A DNA stretch of 64,000 nt from Streptomyces avidinii (GCF_014650695.1 NZ_BMVL01000002.1:362721-426720), one strand, 5' to 3'; shown: positions 50,952 to 59,854, counted from the first letter of the stretch. Numbers and translations: made by a program. Notes: generated by a model from the sequence alone, not told the origin.

Positions 50952-51412
50952 TCAGCCTGTCATGTCGTACTCGTCGACATCCAGGACCGCACCAGTTACG
51001 GCAAGGAAGTCCAACACGTCCCGATCCAAATGCCAGCCGAGGAGATGGGGACCCTCCGCGGCGTCCGCCGGATCCGCCCCGGCTTGCCTTCGGCATCCCT
51101 GAAGTAGCGCACGATCTGCAGCCTTGCCGCGCTTCCCGGCTCGGGCTCCTGATTCAGCTGTCTCGCGAGCTTGGCGATGCGATCTGTGTGCGGCCGGAGC
51201 CGGTCCAGGACATGGGCGACCTGATCGTCGACTCGCAGGCCCGGCTCCCGGCATACAACCTTCCAGCTATGGCAGACCGGTATCGCCGGCTCGGTTCGGC
51301 GGCTTCCGCGCACTGTCGTCTCATCGGGCTCGATGCCCAACAACGCCGTCATCTCCTGCGCGGAGGTGCGCTCGCTGGACAGTGCGAAGTAGACGTACTG
51401 GTCAAGAGGCAT
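50952..51412 (-). pseudogene. DUF4279-family gene with a single-base frameshift
   Basis: From ATG 51412 the frame gives MPLDQYVYFALSSERTSAQE, MTALLGIEPDETTVRGSRRT, ARQLNQEPEPGSAARLQIVR and YFRDAEGKPG, a DUF4279 domain. At the CCCC run 51077-51080 (GGGG on the coding strand) one base is missing. The next frame supplies GADPADAAEGPHLLGWHLDR and DVLDFLAVTGAVLDVDEYDM-TG-stop at 50952, the expected family C-terminus. Repair yields about 153 residues, normal for the family. Sequencing error or recent mutation are both possible. Confidence 0.65.
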
Positions 51413-51645
51413 CCCGGGAGAGTACCTGTGCACATTCAGCTGTACACGCCTGAGACGTTCGGGTGTTCGCCGACAACCACCCCTGGACCGTGCTCGTCCG
51501 ACCTGACCGACGCCACATCGCCCGGCCGGTGGCGGTGGCTTCGTCCTGGCGGCCGCCGTCCCGAGCAGGGCTGCGCATCGTGCCCGGGCCGCCTGGCACC
51601 GCACGCTCTCTTCCCCAACCGGTGACACCGTCCTAACGTCGTGTC

Positions 51646-52293
51646 ATGGACATCGTGCGGATCGACCGTTCGAACCCTGACGTCGTCGACGTGGTGCTTC
51701 GCGAGGAAGTCGGGCCGCTCGTGTCCGCCGCCGAGCGTTGGCCCGGGGAGGTCATCGGGTCGCTCGCCGCCGGCGCCCTCTACGGCACCCCGGTCTATGT
51801 GGTCATGGCGGTGATCCTCAGTCAGGGGCCCGGCCGGATCTGGGCTGCGGTCGGGATCGCCGCCGCGGTGGGACTCGTCGTCAACACGTTCGTGATCTTG
51901 TACGGGGCCTTCCGGAACGTGACCCGGTTGCGGTTGTCGCCCGCGGCCGCCCCGGAGACCATGACCCTCGTTCGGGGCTCCCGCACGGACCGGCCCACGC
52001 CGCTCACCGACGTACAGCAGGTCTGGATCGACCACTCCATCGTCGAGTCGTACAGGAGTGACCGGAAGCCGGTGTCCGCCAAGATCACCCTGTATGTGCT
52101 CCTGAAGAACGGCCGCCTGATCCGGCCCATGCCACTCCTCCCGTGGACAACCGACACCACGCCCCTCCACCAGCAGCTGCAACAGATACTCGCCCCCGCC
52201 GCCGTCCAGGTGGACCTGGTCGTCCAACGCCGCGTGCAGTCCCCTCCGTGGATGGCCGTAGGCCACGGCGGCTCGACCGGCAGCGGAGGCTGA
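51646..52293 (+). CDS. Two-helix membrane protein with PH-like C-terminus
   Basis: A 215-residue protein: short N-terminal segment, two membrane helices (GALYGTPVYVVMAVILSQGP and AVGIAAAVGLVVNTFVILYG), then a cytosolic beta-rich domain (TPLTDVQQVWIDHSIVESYR, SAKITLYVLLKNGRLIRPMP) that resembles small bacterial PH-like domains, and a low-complexity tail. ATG 51646. It is intact, unlike its neighbours. No function can be assigned. Confidence 0.65.
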   Translation: MDIVRIDRSNPDVVDVVLREEVGPLVSAAERWPGEVIGSLAAGALYGTPVYVVMAVILSQGPGRIWAAVGIAAAVGLVVNTFVILYGAFRNVTRLRLSPAAAPETMTLVRGSRTDRPTPLTDVQQVWIDHSIVESYRSDRKPVSAKITLYVLLKNGRLIRPMPLLPWTTDTTPLHQQLQQILAPAAVQVDLVVQRRVQSPPWMAVGHGGSTGSGG

Positions 52294-52357
52294 CAAGATC
52301 CTGCAGCTCCGCTGCCACATCAGGGTGCGCGTGCGTCGGTCGGCATTCACCGGGGCC

Positions 52358-52452
52358 GACTCAACGACGAACAGCGGGCCCGGCTCGGCGAGCTCGGCGT
52401 CAAAAAGGCCCCACGGGCGCGCAAGGCCCCCGCGAAGACGGCCATGGCAACC
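52358..52452 (+). pseudogene. Helicase-associated-domain relic, copy 4
   Basis: Reads RLNDEQRARLGELGVKKAPR and then ARKAPAKTAMAT, matching the RLNEEQQ...ALGVKPQKAPRA...KAPAKAAP stretch of copy 1 at 24250-24350. Confidence 0.55.
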
Positions 52453-52475
52453 CGGGAGTCGTCCTCGGCATCGAC

Positions 52476-52755
52476 TGGGCCCGGCCGCTACCCGTTCCCC
52501 TTCCACCCCCGGCCGGGCGGCCTGATCGAATGAGGCGGAGAAGAGGACGGCACCGTCTACTACTTCCTCCCGGAGGAACCGGAACCAGCCGACTGGCGAG
52601 TGGTGGTGGAAACGGATGAGGGCGAGTGGCACGAAGTCCCCGGCACCTTCACCGAGTTCCTGCTCGGCATCGCCGAAGGGCCCCACCGTCCCGCCTTCCT
52701 GGGCCGCTACCGTCCCGGCCCCTGCATCCGCTACCACCAGAACCCCGCCTTGTGA
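52476..52755 (+). pseudogene. SUKH (SMI1/KNR4)-like C-terminal remnant with an in-frame stop
   Basis: The plus strand reads GRYPFPFHPRPGGLIE, then TGA where related sequences have Trp, then in the same frame EEDGTVYYFLPEEPEPADWR, VVVETDEGEWHEVPGTFTEF and LLGIAEGPHRPAFLGRYRP to the stop at 52753. The WG-x-TxxGxxxYW-like core followed by WxVVVxDxxxxxWxxxxGxxxxFL is the C-terminal half of SUKH proteins. The N-terminal half is gone. Confidence 0.6.
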
Positions 52756-53098
52756 GCCATGCCGAACACCCAGAAGCACGACCCGAGCCGGCCAGGCACG
52801 GCCGCGACTCCCCCGACAGGCCCTCGTCAACAGCTTCGTCGATCGTCTCCAGCGGTCGCACCGATTGCACCCCTGCACTGGGTGGAGCCTGCCGTTGACG
52901 CGCTGGACGAGGTGGCGTCCCACCCGGACACAGTGCTCACGTCCATGTGCGGCGCCGCCGGTGCGCCCCGGCGGGGTTCAGAACGAGGCGTCGAAGTAGT
53001 CGATGCTGGTGCACTCGACCCGGAGCTGATCGGGTCGGGTTCCACCGTCCTTGTCCGGTCGGTCGCCGGGCAGGTGCGCTCCCCCTGTTCCGGCCGGA
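52756..53098. other. Intergenic stretch, no gene
   Basis: 343 bp without a credible ORF. A minus-strand segment near 52830-52920 and a similar one at about 37890 both show a short IDEAV coding trace, too weak to use. Confidence 0.3.
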
Positions 53099-53440
53099 TC
53101 ACGCGTGGCTGAGGATGACCACCAGCGCGGTGGCCTCGGCGAAGATCTGGACCGCGAGTGCGGCCTGGCGCGCCTTCACGGTCGGCGCGGCCAGTGCGGC
53201 GAGGAGCGCCACCGCGCCGAGGCCGGCGCTCCACTCGAACAGCCAGCCGGGCAGTCCCGGGGTGCACTGCTCGCCGTAGGTCACGCACCGGGAGGCCCGC
53301 TCCGAGGCCAGCGTCAGGATGCCGGTCGCCACGGCCGCCGGCAGGAACAGGAAGGCGGCCACGGCGGCCCGCAGCCGGGTACGGTCCGTCGGCGAGGGGG
53401 ACTGCACCGGGCGGGCGGAGAGGGAAGGGGATGCGTTCAT
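53099..53440 (-). CDS. Small membrane protein
   Basis: A 113-residue protein with three helices: LRAAVAAFLFLPAAVATGIL, FEWSAGLGAVALLAALAAPT and VQIFAEATALVVILSHA. A short extracytoplasmic loop contains two Cys (ASRCVTYGEQCTPG) that may form a disulfide. ATG 53440 is preferred; the frame is open to 53491. Family unknown. Confidence 0.65.
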   Translation of the reverse strand: MNASPSLSARPVQSPSPTDRTRLRAAVAAFLFLPAAVATGILTLASERASRCVTYGEQCTPGLPGWLFEWSAGLGAVALLAALAAPTVKARQAALAVQIFAEATALVVILSHA

Positions 53441-54818
53441 GCCCTCATCCAATGCGGGTGACTTGCGCCGCACAGCCGCCGGGCTACTCATCTCCGGGTG
53501 ACCGCGTACTCAGACGTGGTCGATCCGCTGTCCTGCGGCGCCCTCGCAGACGCCGAAGGCGGGGTCGCCATGGCCGCGTCGTGGTCAAGGTTTCGCTGTC
53601 GTCGGTACGCCGTCCGTTCGGGCAGCAGCACAGCCGCACCTCCGACAACGGAGCAGTCTGCTACCAGCAACAACGCCCCGAAGTCCGCTGTCCCTCGCCC
53701 CCACCACCCCGAAGCCAAGAGATCGCAACCAGCCGTTTTGCGGGAGACGAGGGCCTGTGACGGCCCTGGGGCGGGCAGTGCAGCGACCGACGGCTCGCAG
53801 CGGGAAGTGGCGAAGACCTTGCGGTCCTTGCGGCGGGCGTTCCTCCGGTTGAGACCCGGAGCGCGTGGACCGGCGGCTCCGCTTGCGGATCGCCACCACC
53901 GCTGCCCGAAACGCTTCGGCCCGGCCGACAGCGCGGTCGTGCACCACTCCGCAGGACTCCCGAGATCACTGGTACCGGTCTCGCCGCGGGCCGTACGCCA
54001 AGGGCGGGAGAATGCTGCCGCTACGTCTCCCGATGCCGGACTCGCCCGCCTTGATGACTGAATACCGCCCTATTGGACAGCGTGGCCGGTTCTGAAGCCG
54101 CGGTGTTGTCGGGGAGTTGGCACCGGGACATGATCACTTCTCGTACAACCTGACTACCCACCCGGGAGCCGAGACGTGATAGCAAACCCTTTCCACGGGA
54201 TGAGACCGGACGGCCTGCCAGCTGCCTTCCGGTACCTGCAACCCGGGGCCACAATGCAGGATTCCGGTTCCTGAGCAACGGACGTTGCTGAAACTCACCT
54301 GCAAAGCCACTCAGAGGAAATCGGGGGCATTTCGTCTCGGCCCCCGCGCAGGCCGTTCTCAGCTTCTCCCGCACTACGACATCTGCGTAGGCACGGCCGT
54401 TCACGCCGAGCGGGTCCGCGTGGCAGCACGGCTTCATGCATGCCGCCCCGCACGCCGGGCGCCGCCACTGCGCCGACGCAGACCACGCGGTCGGACACGC
54501 GTCGTCATCACCTGCCCCGATGCAGCCGACCCGGCCCGAACGGGGTGGTGGTCGGAGCCGGCTCTGACCACGACAGTCCCTGGTCGGCCGAGCAAGACAC
54601 GGCCATCCGCCCGTCAACTGCCCACGGCACACGACCGAGGCTGTCTCGCGCGTCCACTGGCTCTCCTCGTGCCGGTGTTCTACCGCTATTCGGCGCGACG
54701 ACGCAGAGGTGCGCGGCCATGACGTGATCAGCAGCTCGCCACGTTCTCGTCCGCCGTGCAGCTCTCTCGCATGCCCTGCATTCACGAAATTCCACTGTCG
54801 AAGGAGTTCTTGATCTTC
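53441..54818. other. Long gene-poor region upstream of transglutaminase
   Basis: Nearly 1.4 kb in which overlapping frames on both strands are Arg/Pro/Ser-rich and none looks like real protein. No transposase, tRNA or hairpin was recognised. The last 100 bp must hold the transglutaminase promoter; AAGGAG at 54798 is the nearest ribosome-site-like sequence. Confidence 0.4.
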
Positions 54819-56072
54819 ATGTACAAACACTCGGGGTTTCTCGCCCTCACCACGGTGGGCGTAGTCATGTGCACCGCTGGTCTCACGCCATCGGTCAGCC
54901 AGGCAGCCGGCAGTCCCGACGGCGAGAAGGGGTCCTACGCCGAAGAGCACGGTCTGACAGTGGATGACATCGGGCACATCAACGCACTGAACGAGAAGGC
55001 TCTGAATCTGGGTCAGCCCGGCAAGCCGTCGGGAGGGTTACTGCCGAGTGCCACCGAGTCCCTCAGGGCCTCCGCATCGGCCGGCGACAGGGTGACCCCT
55101 CCCGCCGAGCCGCTCGACAGCATGCCTGACGCCTACCGGGCCCGCGGAGACAGGGCCAGTACCGGCATCAGCAACTACATACGCAAGTGGCAGCAGGCCT
55201 ACAGCCACCGCGACGGCAAACCTCAGCAGATGACCGAAGAGCAGCGGGAGCAGCTGTCCTACGGGTGCGTCGGCGTCACCTGGGTCAATTCGGGCCCCTA
55301 CCCGACGAACAAGCTGGCCTTCGCGTCCTTTGACGAGGACGAGTACAAGAAGGCTCTGGAGACCACCGGCCCACGGCCGGGCGAGACGCGGGCCGAGTTC
55401 GAGGGGCGCATCGCCAAACAGAGCTTCGACGAGACGAAGGGGTTCAACCGGGCTCGTGATGTGGCGTCCGTCATGAACAAGGCGCTGGAGAACGCCCACG
55501 ACGAGGGGGCCTATCTCAGCAACCTCAAGGCAGAACTCGCGAAGAACAACGACGCTCTGTGGAAAGAGGACAGTCGTTCGAACTTCTACTCGGCCCTGAG
55601 GAACACACCGGCCTTCAAGGACAGGAACGGGGGCAACCACGACCCGTCCAAGATGAAGGCGGTCATCTACTCGAAGCACTTCTGGAGCGGACAGGACCCC
55701 AGGAACCCCTCCGAGAAGAGGAAGTACGGCGACCCGGACGCCTTCCGCCCCAACCAGAGCACAGGCCTGGTCGACATGTCGAAGGACAGGAACACCTCGC
55801 GCAGCCCCGTCAAGCCCGGCGACAGCTACGTCAACTTCGACTACGGCTGGTTCGGGGACCAGAAGGAAGCAAATCCCGACAACACCATATGGACCCACGC
55901 CAACCACTACCACTCGCCCGGCGGCGCCATGGGGCCCATGCAGGTATACGAGAGCAAGTTCCGCAGCTGGTCCAGCGGCTACACGGACTTCGACCGCGGA
56001 ACCTACATCGTTACCTTCATACCCAAGGACTGGAACACCGCACCCGCCAAGGTGAAGCAGGGCTGGCCGTAA
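54819..56072 (+). CDS. Microbial transglutaminase (protein-glutamine gamma-glutamyltransferase) precursor
   Basis: A 417-residue secreted zymogen: signal peptide ending SVSQAA (about residue 30), a propeptide of about 56 residues (GSYAEEHGLTVDDIGHINAL) and the mature enzyme from about residue 87. The catalytic triad of S. mobaraensis enzyme (Cys64, Asp255, His274) maps with a constant offset of 86 to Cys150 (LSYGCVGVTW), Asp341 (VNFDYGWFG) and His360 (WTHANHYH). It forms gamma-glutamyl-lysine isopeptide cross-links without calcium. Leu74 in the propeptide is a TTA codon, implying bldA-dependent translation. ATG 54819 matches known orthologue starts; TTG 54810 sits better to AAGGAG. Confidence 0.95.
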   Translation: MYKHSGFLALTTVGVVMCTAGLTPSVSQAAGSPDGEKGSYAEEHGLTVDDIGHINALNEKALNLGQPGKPSGGLLPSATESLRASASAGDRVTPPAEPLDSMPDAYRARGDRASTGISNYIRKWQQAYSHRDGKPQQMTEEQREQLSYGCVGVTWVNSGPYPTNKLAFASFDEDEYKKALETTGPRPGETRAEFEGRIAKQSFDETKGFNRARDVASVMNKALENAHDEGAYLSNLKAELAKNNDALWKEDSRSNFYSALRNTPAFKDRNGGNHDPSKMKAVIYSKHFWSGQDPRNPSEKRKYGDPDAFRPNQSTGLVDMSKDRNTSRSPVKPGDSYVNFDYGWFGDQKEANPDNTIWTHANHYHSPGGAMGPMQVYESKFRSWSSGYTDFDRGTYIVTFIPKDWNTAPAKVKQGWP

Positions 56073-56239
56073 CACCCCGCCCCTCACCGCGAACACTCCC
56101 TCCGCGCAACTGCCCCGCCCCACCACATGCCACATGCCACATGCGGAGCGGGCAACCCTTCGATCACCCACACTCCCGCTTTCGCGGCCCGATGACCGCC
56201 CGCGCACCGGCGGGGTGCTGAGAGCAGCGCCGTCGGCCG

Positions 56240-56712
56240 ACGGTGGCCGGCGGCGCTGTGGCCTTCCGCGAACGTGGGATCGATCTGGCAGCGGTTGCGC
56301 ACGCGTTGCGTGCAACGCTGCTGCGGCATCCTTGGTTGGCGGGTGAACTGGCGGGGCGGCCCGCGCTCGGCCCCAACTCGTTGCGGCGGTCCGAGTCCGC
56401 GCTGCGCGCCGCCGTCGCGCTCACGACCGACATCACCCTGGCCTCGCAGGCGCTCGGCGCCGTGCACGCGTACGTGCTGGGTTCGGTCGCCGCCCAGCAG
56501 GCCCTTCGACGCGCGGAGCAACGTACCGGGGGCTCAGCGAGGAGGAGTGGCAGCGCAGCGTCGGCCCCTACATCAGCGAGGTCCTCGCCGCGGGCGAACA
56601 CCCGATGCTCGCCCGCCGCGTCCTCGAAGCCGAGGAACCCGACCCCGACGTCGAGTTCGTGTTCGGCCTGGACTGTGTGCTCGACGGGCTCGCGGCCCGA
56701 CTGGGTCGCTGA
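56240..56712 (+). pseudogene. TetR-family regulator lacking its DNA-binding domain, frameshifted
   Basis: The plus strand reads ALRATLLRHPWLAGELAGRP, ALGPNSLRRSESALRAAVAL and AVHAYVLGSVAAQQALRRAE, the TetR C-terminal ligand-binding domain. At about 56530 the frame shifts and continues GLSEEEWQRSVGPYISEVLA, EHPMLARRVLEAEEPDPDVE and FVFGLDCVLDGLAARLGR-stop at 56712. The N-terminal helix-turn-helix is absent, so it cannot regulate. Confidence 0.65.
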
Positions 56713-56823
56713 GCGGGTCGGTACGCGGCCGAGGGCGACGACCTTGCCGTCGAGGCTGCAGGCCGTGGGGACCGGGTTGATCGACGCTGTGCGGGCATCC
56801 TTGATGAACACGAGGAGGAGCCA

Positions 56824-57333
56824 GTGCAGTTGCGCAACGTATTGCCCGGCGATGTCGATGCCTATGTTCGGATGCGATGCGATCCCGACATGATGGCTGA
56901 CCTCGGCGGCCCCCAGCCGCGTGAGGAGATGGCGGCCAAGGTTCGCAGGGATGCCGAGCAGGCGGCCGCGGACCTTGCTTGGTTCAAGATGATCGTCCCT
57001 GATCCTGCCACCCCCGAGGTGGTGGCGGGGACGGTCACCCTCTGGTCCCACCACACCGATGACGGACCGATCTCCGAGATCGGCTGGATGGTACTTCCGC
57101 GGTTCCAAGGGCAAGGCCTGGGCAAGCGCGCCGTCCGCATGCTCCTGGCCCGGGCCCGGGACGAGAGCCGCTGGGGAGTCGTGCACGCCTTCCCGGCGAC
57201 GAGCAACGCCGCTTCGAACGGCATCTGCCGCTCGGTCGGCTTCCGTTTCGTCTCCGAGACCGACGTGGCCTTCGCCGGACGGGTCTTCAGGACCAACCAC
57301 TGGTCCGTGGACCCCGGAACGGACCTGGCCTGA
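56824..57333 (+). CDS. GNAT-family N-acetyltransferase
   Basis: A 169-residue acetyltransferase with a full GNAT fold: beta-strand start QLRNVLPGDVDAYVRMRCDP, strand IGWMVLPRFQGQGLGKRAVR carrying the acetyl-CoA P-loop QGQGLGK, and motif B ATSNAASNGICRSVGFRFVS. GTG 56824 is preceded by GAGGAGGAG. The substrate is unknown; the S/N-A-x-I-x-x-x-x-G-F layout suits small-molecule or protein N-terminal acetylation. Its end overlaps the end of the convergent DUF1772 remnant. Confidence 0.9.
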   Translation: MQLRNVLPGDVDAYVRMRCDPDMMADLGGPQPREEMAAKVRRDAEQAAADLAWFKMIVPDPATPEVVAGTVTLWSHHTDDGPISEIGWMVLPRFQGQGLGKRAVRMLLARARDESRWGVVHAFPATSNAASNGICRSVGFRFVSETDVAFAGRVFRTNHWSVDPGTDLA

Positions 57334-57565
57334 CGGGATCGGTGCGACCGGCGTGGTCGGCCGGCCACGGGGGGAGGACGATCAGCAGCGCGAAGGCGGT
57401 GAGGACGGTGAGGGCGGTGAGTGTGCGCAGGTTGTTGAAGAGATCCCGGCGTCGCAGGATCTCCGCGTGATCGGCCGGGGCCGAGGCGAGCGCCCATTCC
57501 TTGATCTCGCCGTTGAACGGCACGTTGCCGAGCCGGGTGATCAGGAAGGACGCGAGGGTCGGCAG
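57287..57565 (-). pseudogene. DUF1772 (anthrone oxygenase-like) membrane protein, N-terminally truncated
   Basis: The minus strand reads LPTLASFLITRLGNVPFNGE, IKEWALASAPADHAEILRRR and DLFNNLRTLTALTVLTAFAL, then LIVLPPW. The NVPxN-x-x-xxxW motif and the last helix are the C-terminal half of DUF1772 proteins. The N-terminal two helices are missing; upstream of 57565 the frame is the antisense of other sequence. No start codon belongs to it. Confidence 0.65.
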
Positions 57566-57701
57566 CCCCGCCCTACCCACTCGCACTCCACGCGTGAAGG
57601 GCAGGGCGCCTGCACCCGGACGTGCCCCTCCGGACGTGCTGCCGAGGAAGGCGGGGCAGTGACACTGGACGTCCCAGTCCAGGTCGCAGAGGGGACGCCG
57701 T

Positions 57702-59012
57702 ATGCGGGTGCAGCAGACCGGTGACGAGCAGCGGAAAGGACCGCAGCGCTCGGGAGCCGCGCAGGCCGCGCGGCAGTCCCGGTCCGGCGGCGCAACGACC
57801 GCGGAGTCGATGCTGCAACTCCAGCGCCTCGCCGGGAACACGGTGGTCTCCCGCCTCATCGAGGCACAGCGGCGCGCGCACGCCGCGGAGCTGCCGTCGG
57901 GCCCCGCTCCCGTAGTCCAGCGTATGGAGCAGGACGAGCTGCACCAGCATCCTCCGGGCCCGGCGCTGCGGGTGCGGGGTCCCCGCAACTCCCGCGCGAA
58001 GGACCGTACACCGAACGCGTTGACGGCGGACGAGTGGCAGAGTCTGCCGCAGGCCGTCCGGGACGCCGTCAACAAGCAGCGCATAGCCGTCGACGCGGAC
58101 CCGCAGACGCTCCAGGAGACCGACCAGCTGCTCCACTACAACCTGGGCAACATGCGCAGGCTCGCGCCGGACGTCCCTCCGACGGCCGGACGCAATGATG
58201 TACTGGAGGGCATCGGGCGCGCCGACCCGCGCACCCGCGGCCACTGGGACCGCCAGGACGCACGCGACGCACAACTCGGCCGTGACGCCCGAGTCACGCG
58301 CGACGCGTACACGGAGACTCCCGAGGACCGGCAGCAGCGCCACCAGTCGGTGGAGGACACCCTGGCCGGCGCCGGCTCCCAGGACGCGATGGGCGACCTG
58401 CGCGCGCTGCTGGAGCAGTTCGAAGGCGTGGCGATCGGTGGCACCCACTCCGGGGCACGCATCTGGCAGTTCCTGTGCACGCACATGGATGAGATCCGGG
58501 CCGCCGGCGTGAGCACCCTCTACCTGGAGAGCATCCGCGACGACGGATACCAGTCATTCGTCGACGCGTACCTCGCCGACGGGACGATGAGCCCCGAACT
58601 GCAGACGTTCGTCGCCCGCTACGACAGCAACATGAACCTGGGCGCGACCGGACTGGGAGCGGTGCTGGAGGCGGCCCGGACACACCACATCCGGGTCAAG
58701 GGCCTCGACGGCCGCCCGGCCCGCCGCCCCCCGATGTCGGCGACCGCCCTCTACCAACGCGTCGCCGCCATGAACACCTACGCCGCTCAAGCCGTCACCG
58801 ACGACCGGCGCCACCCGTCGGCGGCGGGCGGCTACCTCATGGAACTGGGCAGCGCCCACACCGGCATGTACGCGGGCCCGCCGCAGAACGCGTCGGTGCA
58901 CGGGGCGGAGTTCCGGGCGGACGAGGGCTTTCCCGGCGTGGACGACCTGCTGGGCATACCGGCGGTCGGCTATCAGGACGACGACCGCTTCCGCCGCCTG
59001 CCCAACTCCTGA
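57702..59012 (+). CDS. Putative effector toxin: VQR-type leader plus Tiki/EreA (PMT-C2-like) domain
   Basis: A 436-residue protein. The N-terminus has a disordered basic lead, then MLQLQRLAGNTVVSRLIEAQ and PAPVVQRM, the LQRxxGNxxVxxLI...VQR pattern of actinobacterial proteins associated with extracellular contractile injection systems or polymorphic toxins. Residues about 235-425 look like the ChaN/Tiki/EreA superfamily as used in the Pasteurella toxin C2 domain: GGTHSGARIWQFL (247-259), TLYLESIRDDGYQSF (272-286), IRVKGLDGRPARRP (330-343), RVAAMNTYAAQAV and LMELGSAHTGM (379-389), with His249, Glu276, Asp336 and His386 as candidate active-site residues. GTG starts near 57702 are alternatives. 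The target is unknown. Confidence 0.65.
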   Translation: MRVQQTGDEQRKGPQRSGAAQAARQSRSGGATTAESMLQLQRLAGNTVVSRLIEAQRRAHAAELPSGPAPVVQRMEQDELHQHPPGPALRVRGPRNSRAKDRTPNALTADEWQSLPQAVRDAVNKQRIAVDADPQTLQETDQLLHYNLGNMRRLAPDVPPTAGRNDVLEGIGRADPRTRGHWDRQDARDAQLGRDARVTRDAYTETPEDRQQRHQSVEDTLAGAGSQDAMGDLRALLEQFEGVAIGGTHSGARIWQFLCTHMDEIRAAGVSTLYLESIRDDGYQSFVDAYLADGTMSPELQTFVARYDSNMNLGATGLGAVLEAARTHHIRVKGLDGRPARRPPMSATALYQRVAAMNTYAAQAVTDDRRHPSAAGGYLMELGSAHTGMYAGPPQNASVHGAEFRADEGFPGVDDLLGIPAVGYQDDDRFRRLPNS

Positions 59013-59188
59013 CGGCAGGCCGCCGGGCCGATGCGGCGCTGCGGCCGCAAGGTCCGGGAACCGGTGCTGAAGCAGAGAGCCGTGGCGGGTCTGCAACACC
59101 GCCTGCCCGCCCGGGGAGGCCGGCTCTTTACGTGCCCCGTGGCGTCGCGGTTACCTGGAACGCACAGGTACGAACAGCGGGGGCGGGT

Positions 59189-59854
59189 ATGGCGGGCTGG
59201 CATGGGGGATGGGCACGCGGGCTCTGGCGGACCGCAGTGGCACTGGCCGCGCCGCCGCTGACCGCGGCCGTGGCGTACGGGGTGGCCTGGAAGTCGGCGT
59301 ACGGGTCGCTGGACAACTGGGGGTTCTTCCTCGGCGGGCTGCTGCTCCCGCTGGTCCTGCTCGGCTGGCACGCCGCCCTCGCCGCGCGGCGCGGGGCCTC
59401 GCTCATCGCGCTGTCCGCGCTCCCTGCCGGCCTCGGCGCCATCCTGGCACTGGTGTCCGTGGGGCACAGCGCGCTGGAGGATCGGGGCGTCGAGATCAGC
59501 TGCATCGTACTGAGGGTCACCGAGCACACCGAGACGGATTCCTCCATGGATGCCGAGGGCCACTGGACCTCCACGACCCGGACCTCGTACGACCACCGCC
59601 TGGATTGCCCCGCCGGCGGCCCGGAGCACCTGGACACCCCCTCGCGGCTCGCGAAGGAGGGAGAGTCCCTGGCCGTGGTGCACGACCCGCAGGACAAGGT
59701 CTCCCCGCGGGCTGCCGGGGACGTCCACGGCTGGGGTCTGCGCACCGCTGCCGCGGTGGCGGTCGGGGCGGCGATGCTCCTGGGGCTGGCCGGCGGGGTC
59801 CGGGAGGCGTACGAGAAGCGGCGCCGGCGGCCGCGGCGGCCGACAGGGCGGTGA
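59189..59854 (+). CDS. Membrane protein next to the toxin-like gene
   Basis: A 221-residue protein: two or three helices in the first 80 residues (LAAPPLTAAVAYGVAWKSAY, FFLGGLLLPLVLLGWHAAL, ALSALPAGLGAILALVSVG), a roughly 80-residue extracytoplasmic beta domain (VEISCIVLRVTEHTETD, YDHRLDCPAGGPEHL) with two Cys, a final helix (AAAVAVGAAMLLGLAGGV) and a basic tail. ATG 59189. It lies 177 bp after the toxin-like gene on the same strand. A membrane immunity role is conceivable but is pure inference. Confidence 0.7.
   Translation: MAGWHGGWARGLWRTAVALAAPPLTAAVAYGVAWKSAYGSLDNWGFFLGGLLLPLVLLGWHAALAARRGASLIALSALPAGLGAILALVSVGHSALEDRGVEISCIVLRVTEHTETDSSMDAEGHWTSTTRTSYDHRLDCPAGGPEHLDTPSRLAKEGESLAVVHDPQDKVSPRAAGDVHGWGLRTAAAVAVGAAMLLGLAGGVREAYEKRRRRPRRPTGR

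Noticed and set aside
53441..54818. Several 60-190-codon frames upstream of transglutaminase
   Set aside because: All are Arg/Pro/Ser-rich in every frame, with no ribosome sites or family features.
55038..56315. A 425-codon minus-strand frame over transglutaminase
   Set aside because: It is antisense to the clear transglutaminase gene, with no start signal or domain.
57566..58084. N-terminal extension of the DUF1772 remnant
   Set aside because: This part of the frame is Cys/Arg-rich antisense of the toxin-like gene and does not resemble DUF1772 helices.
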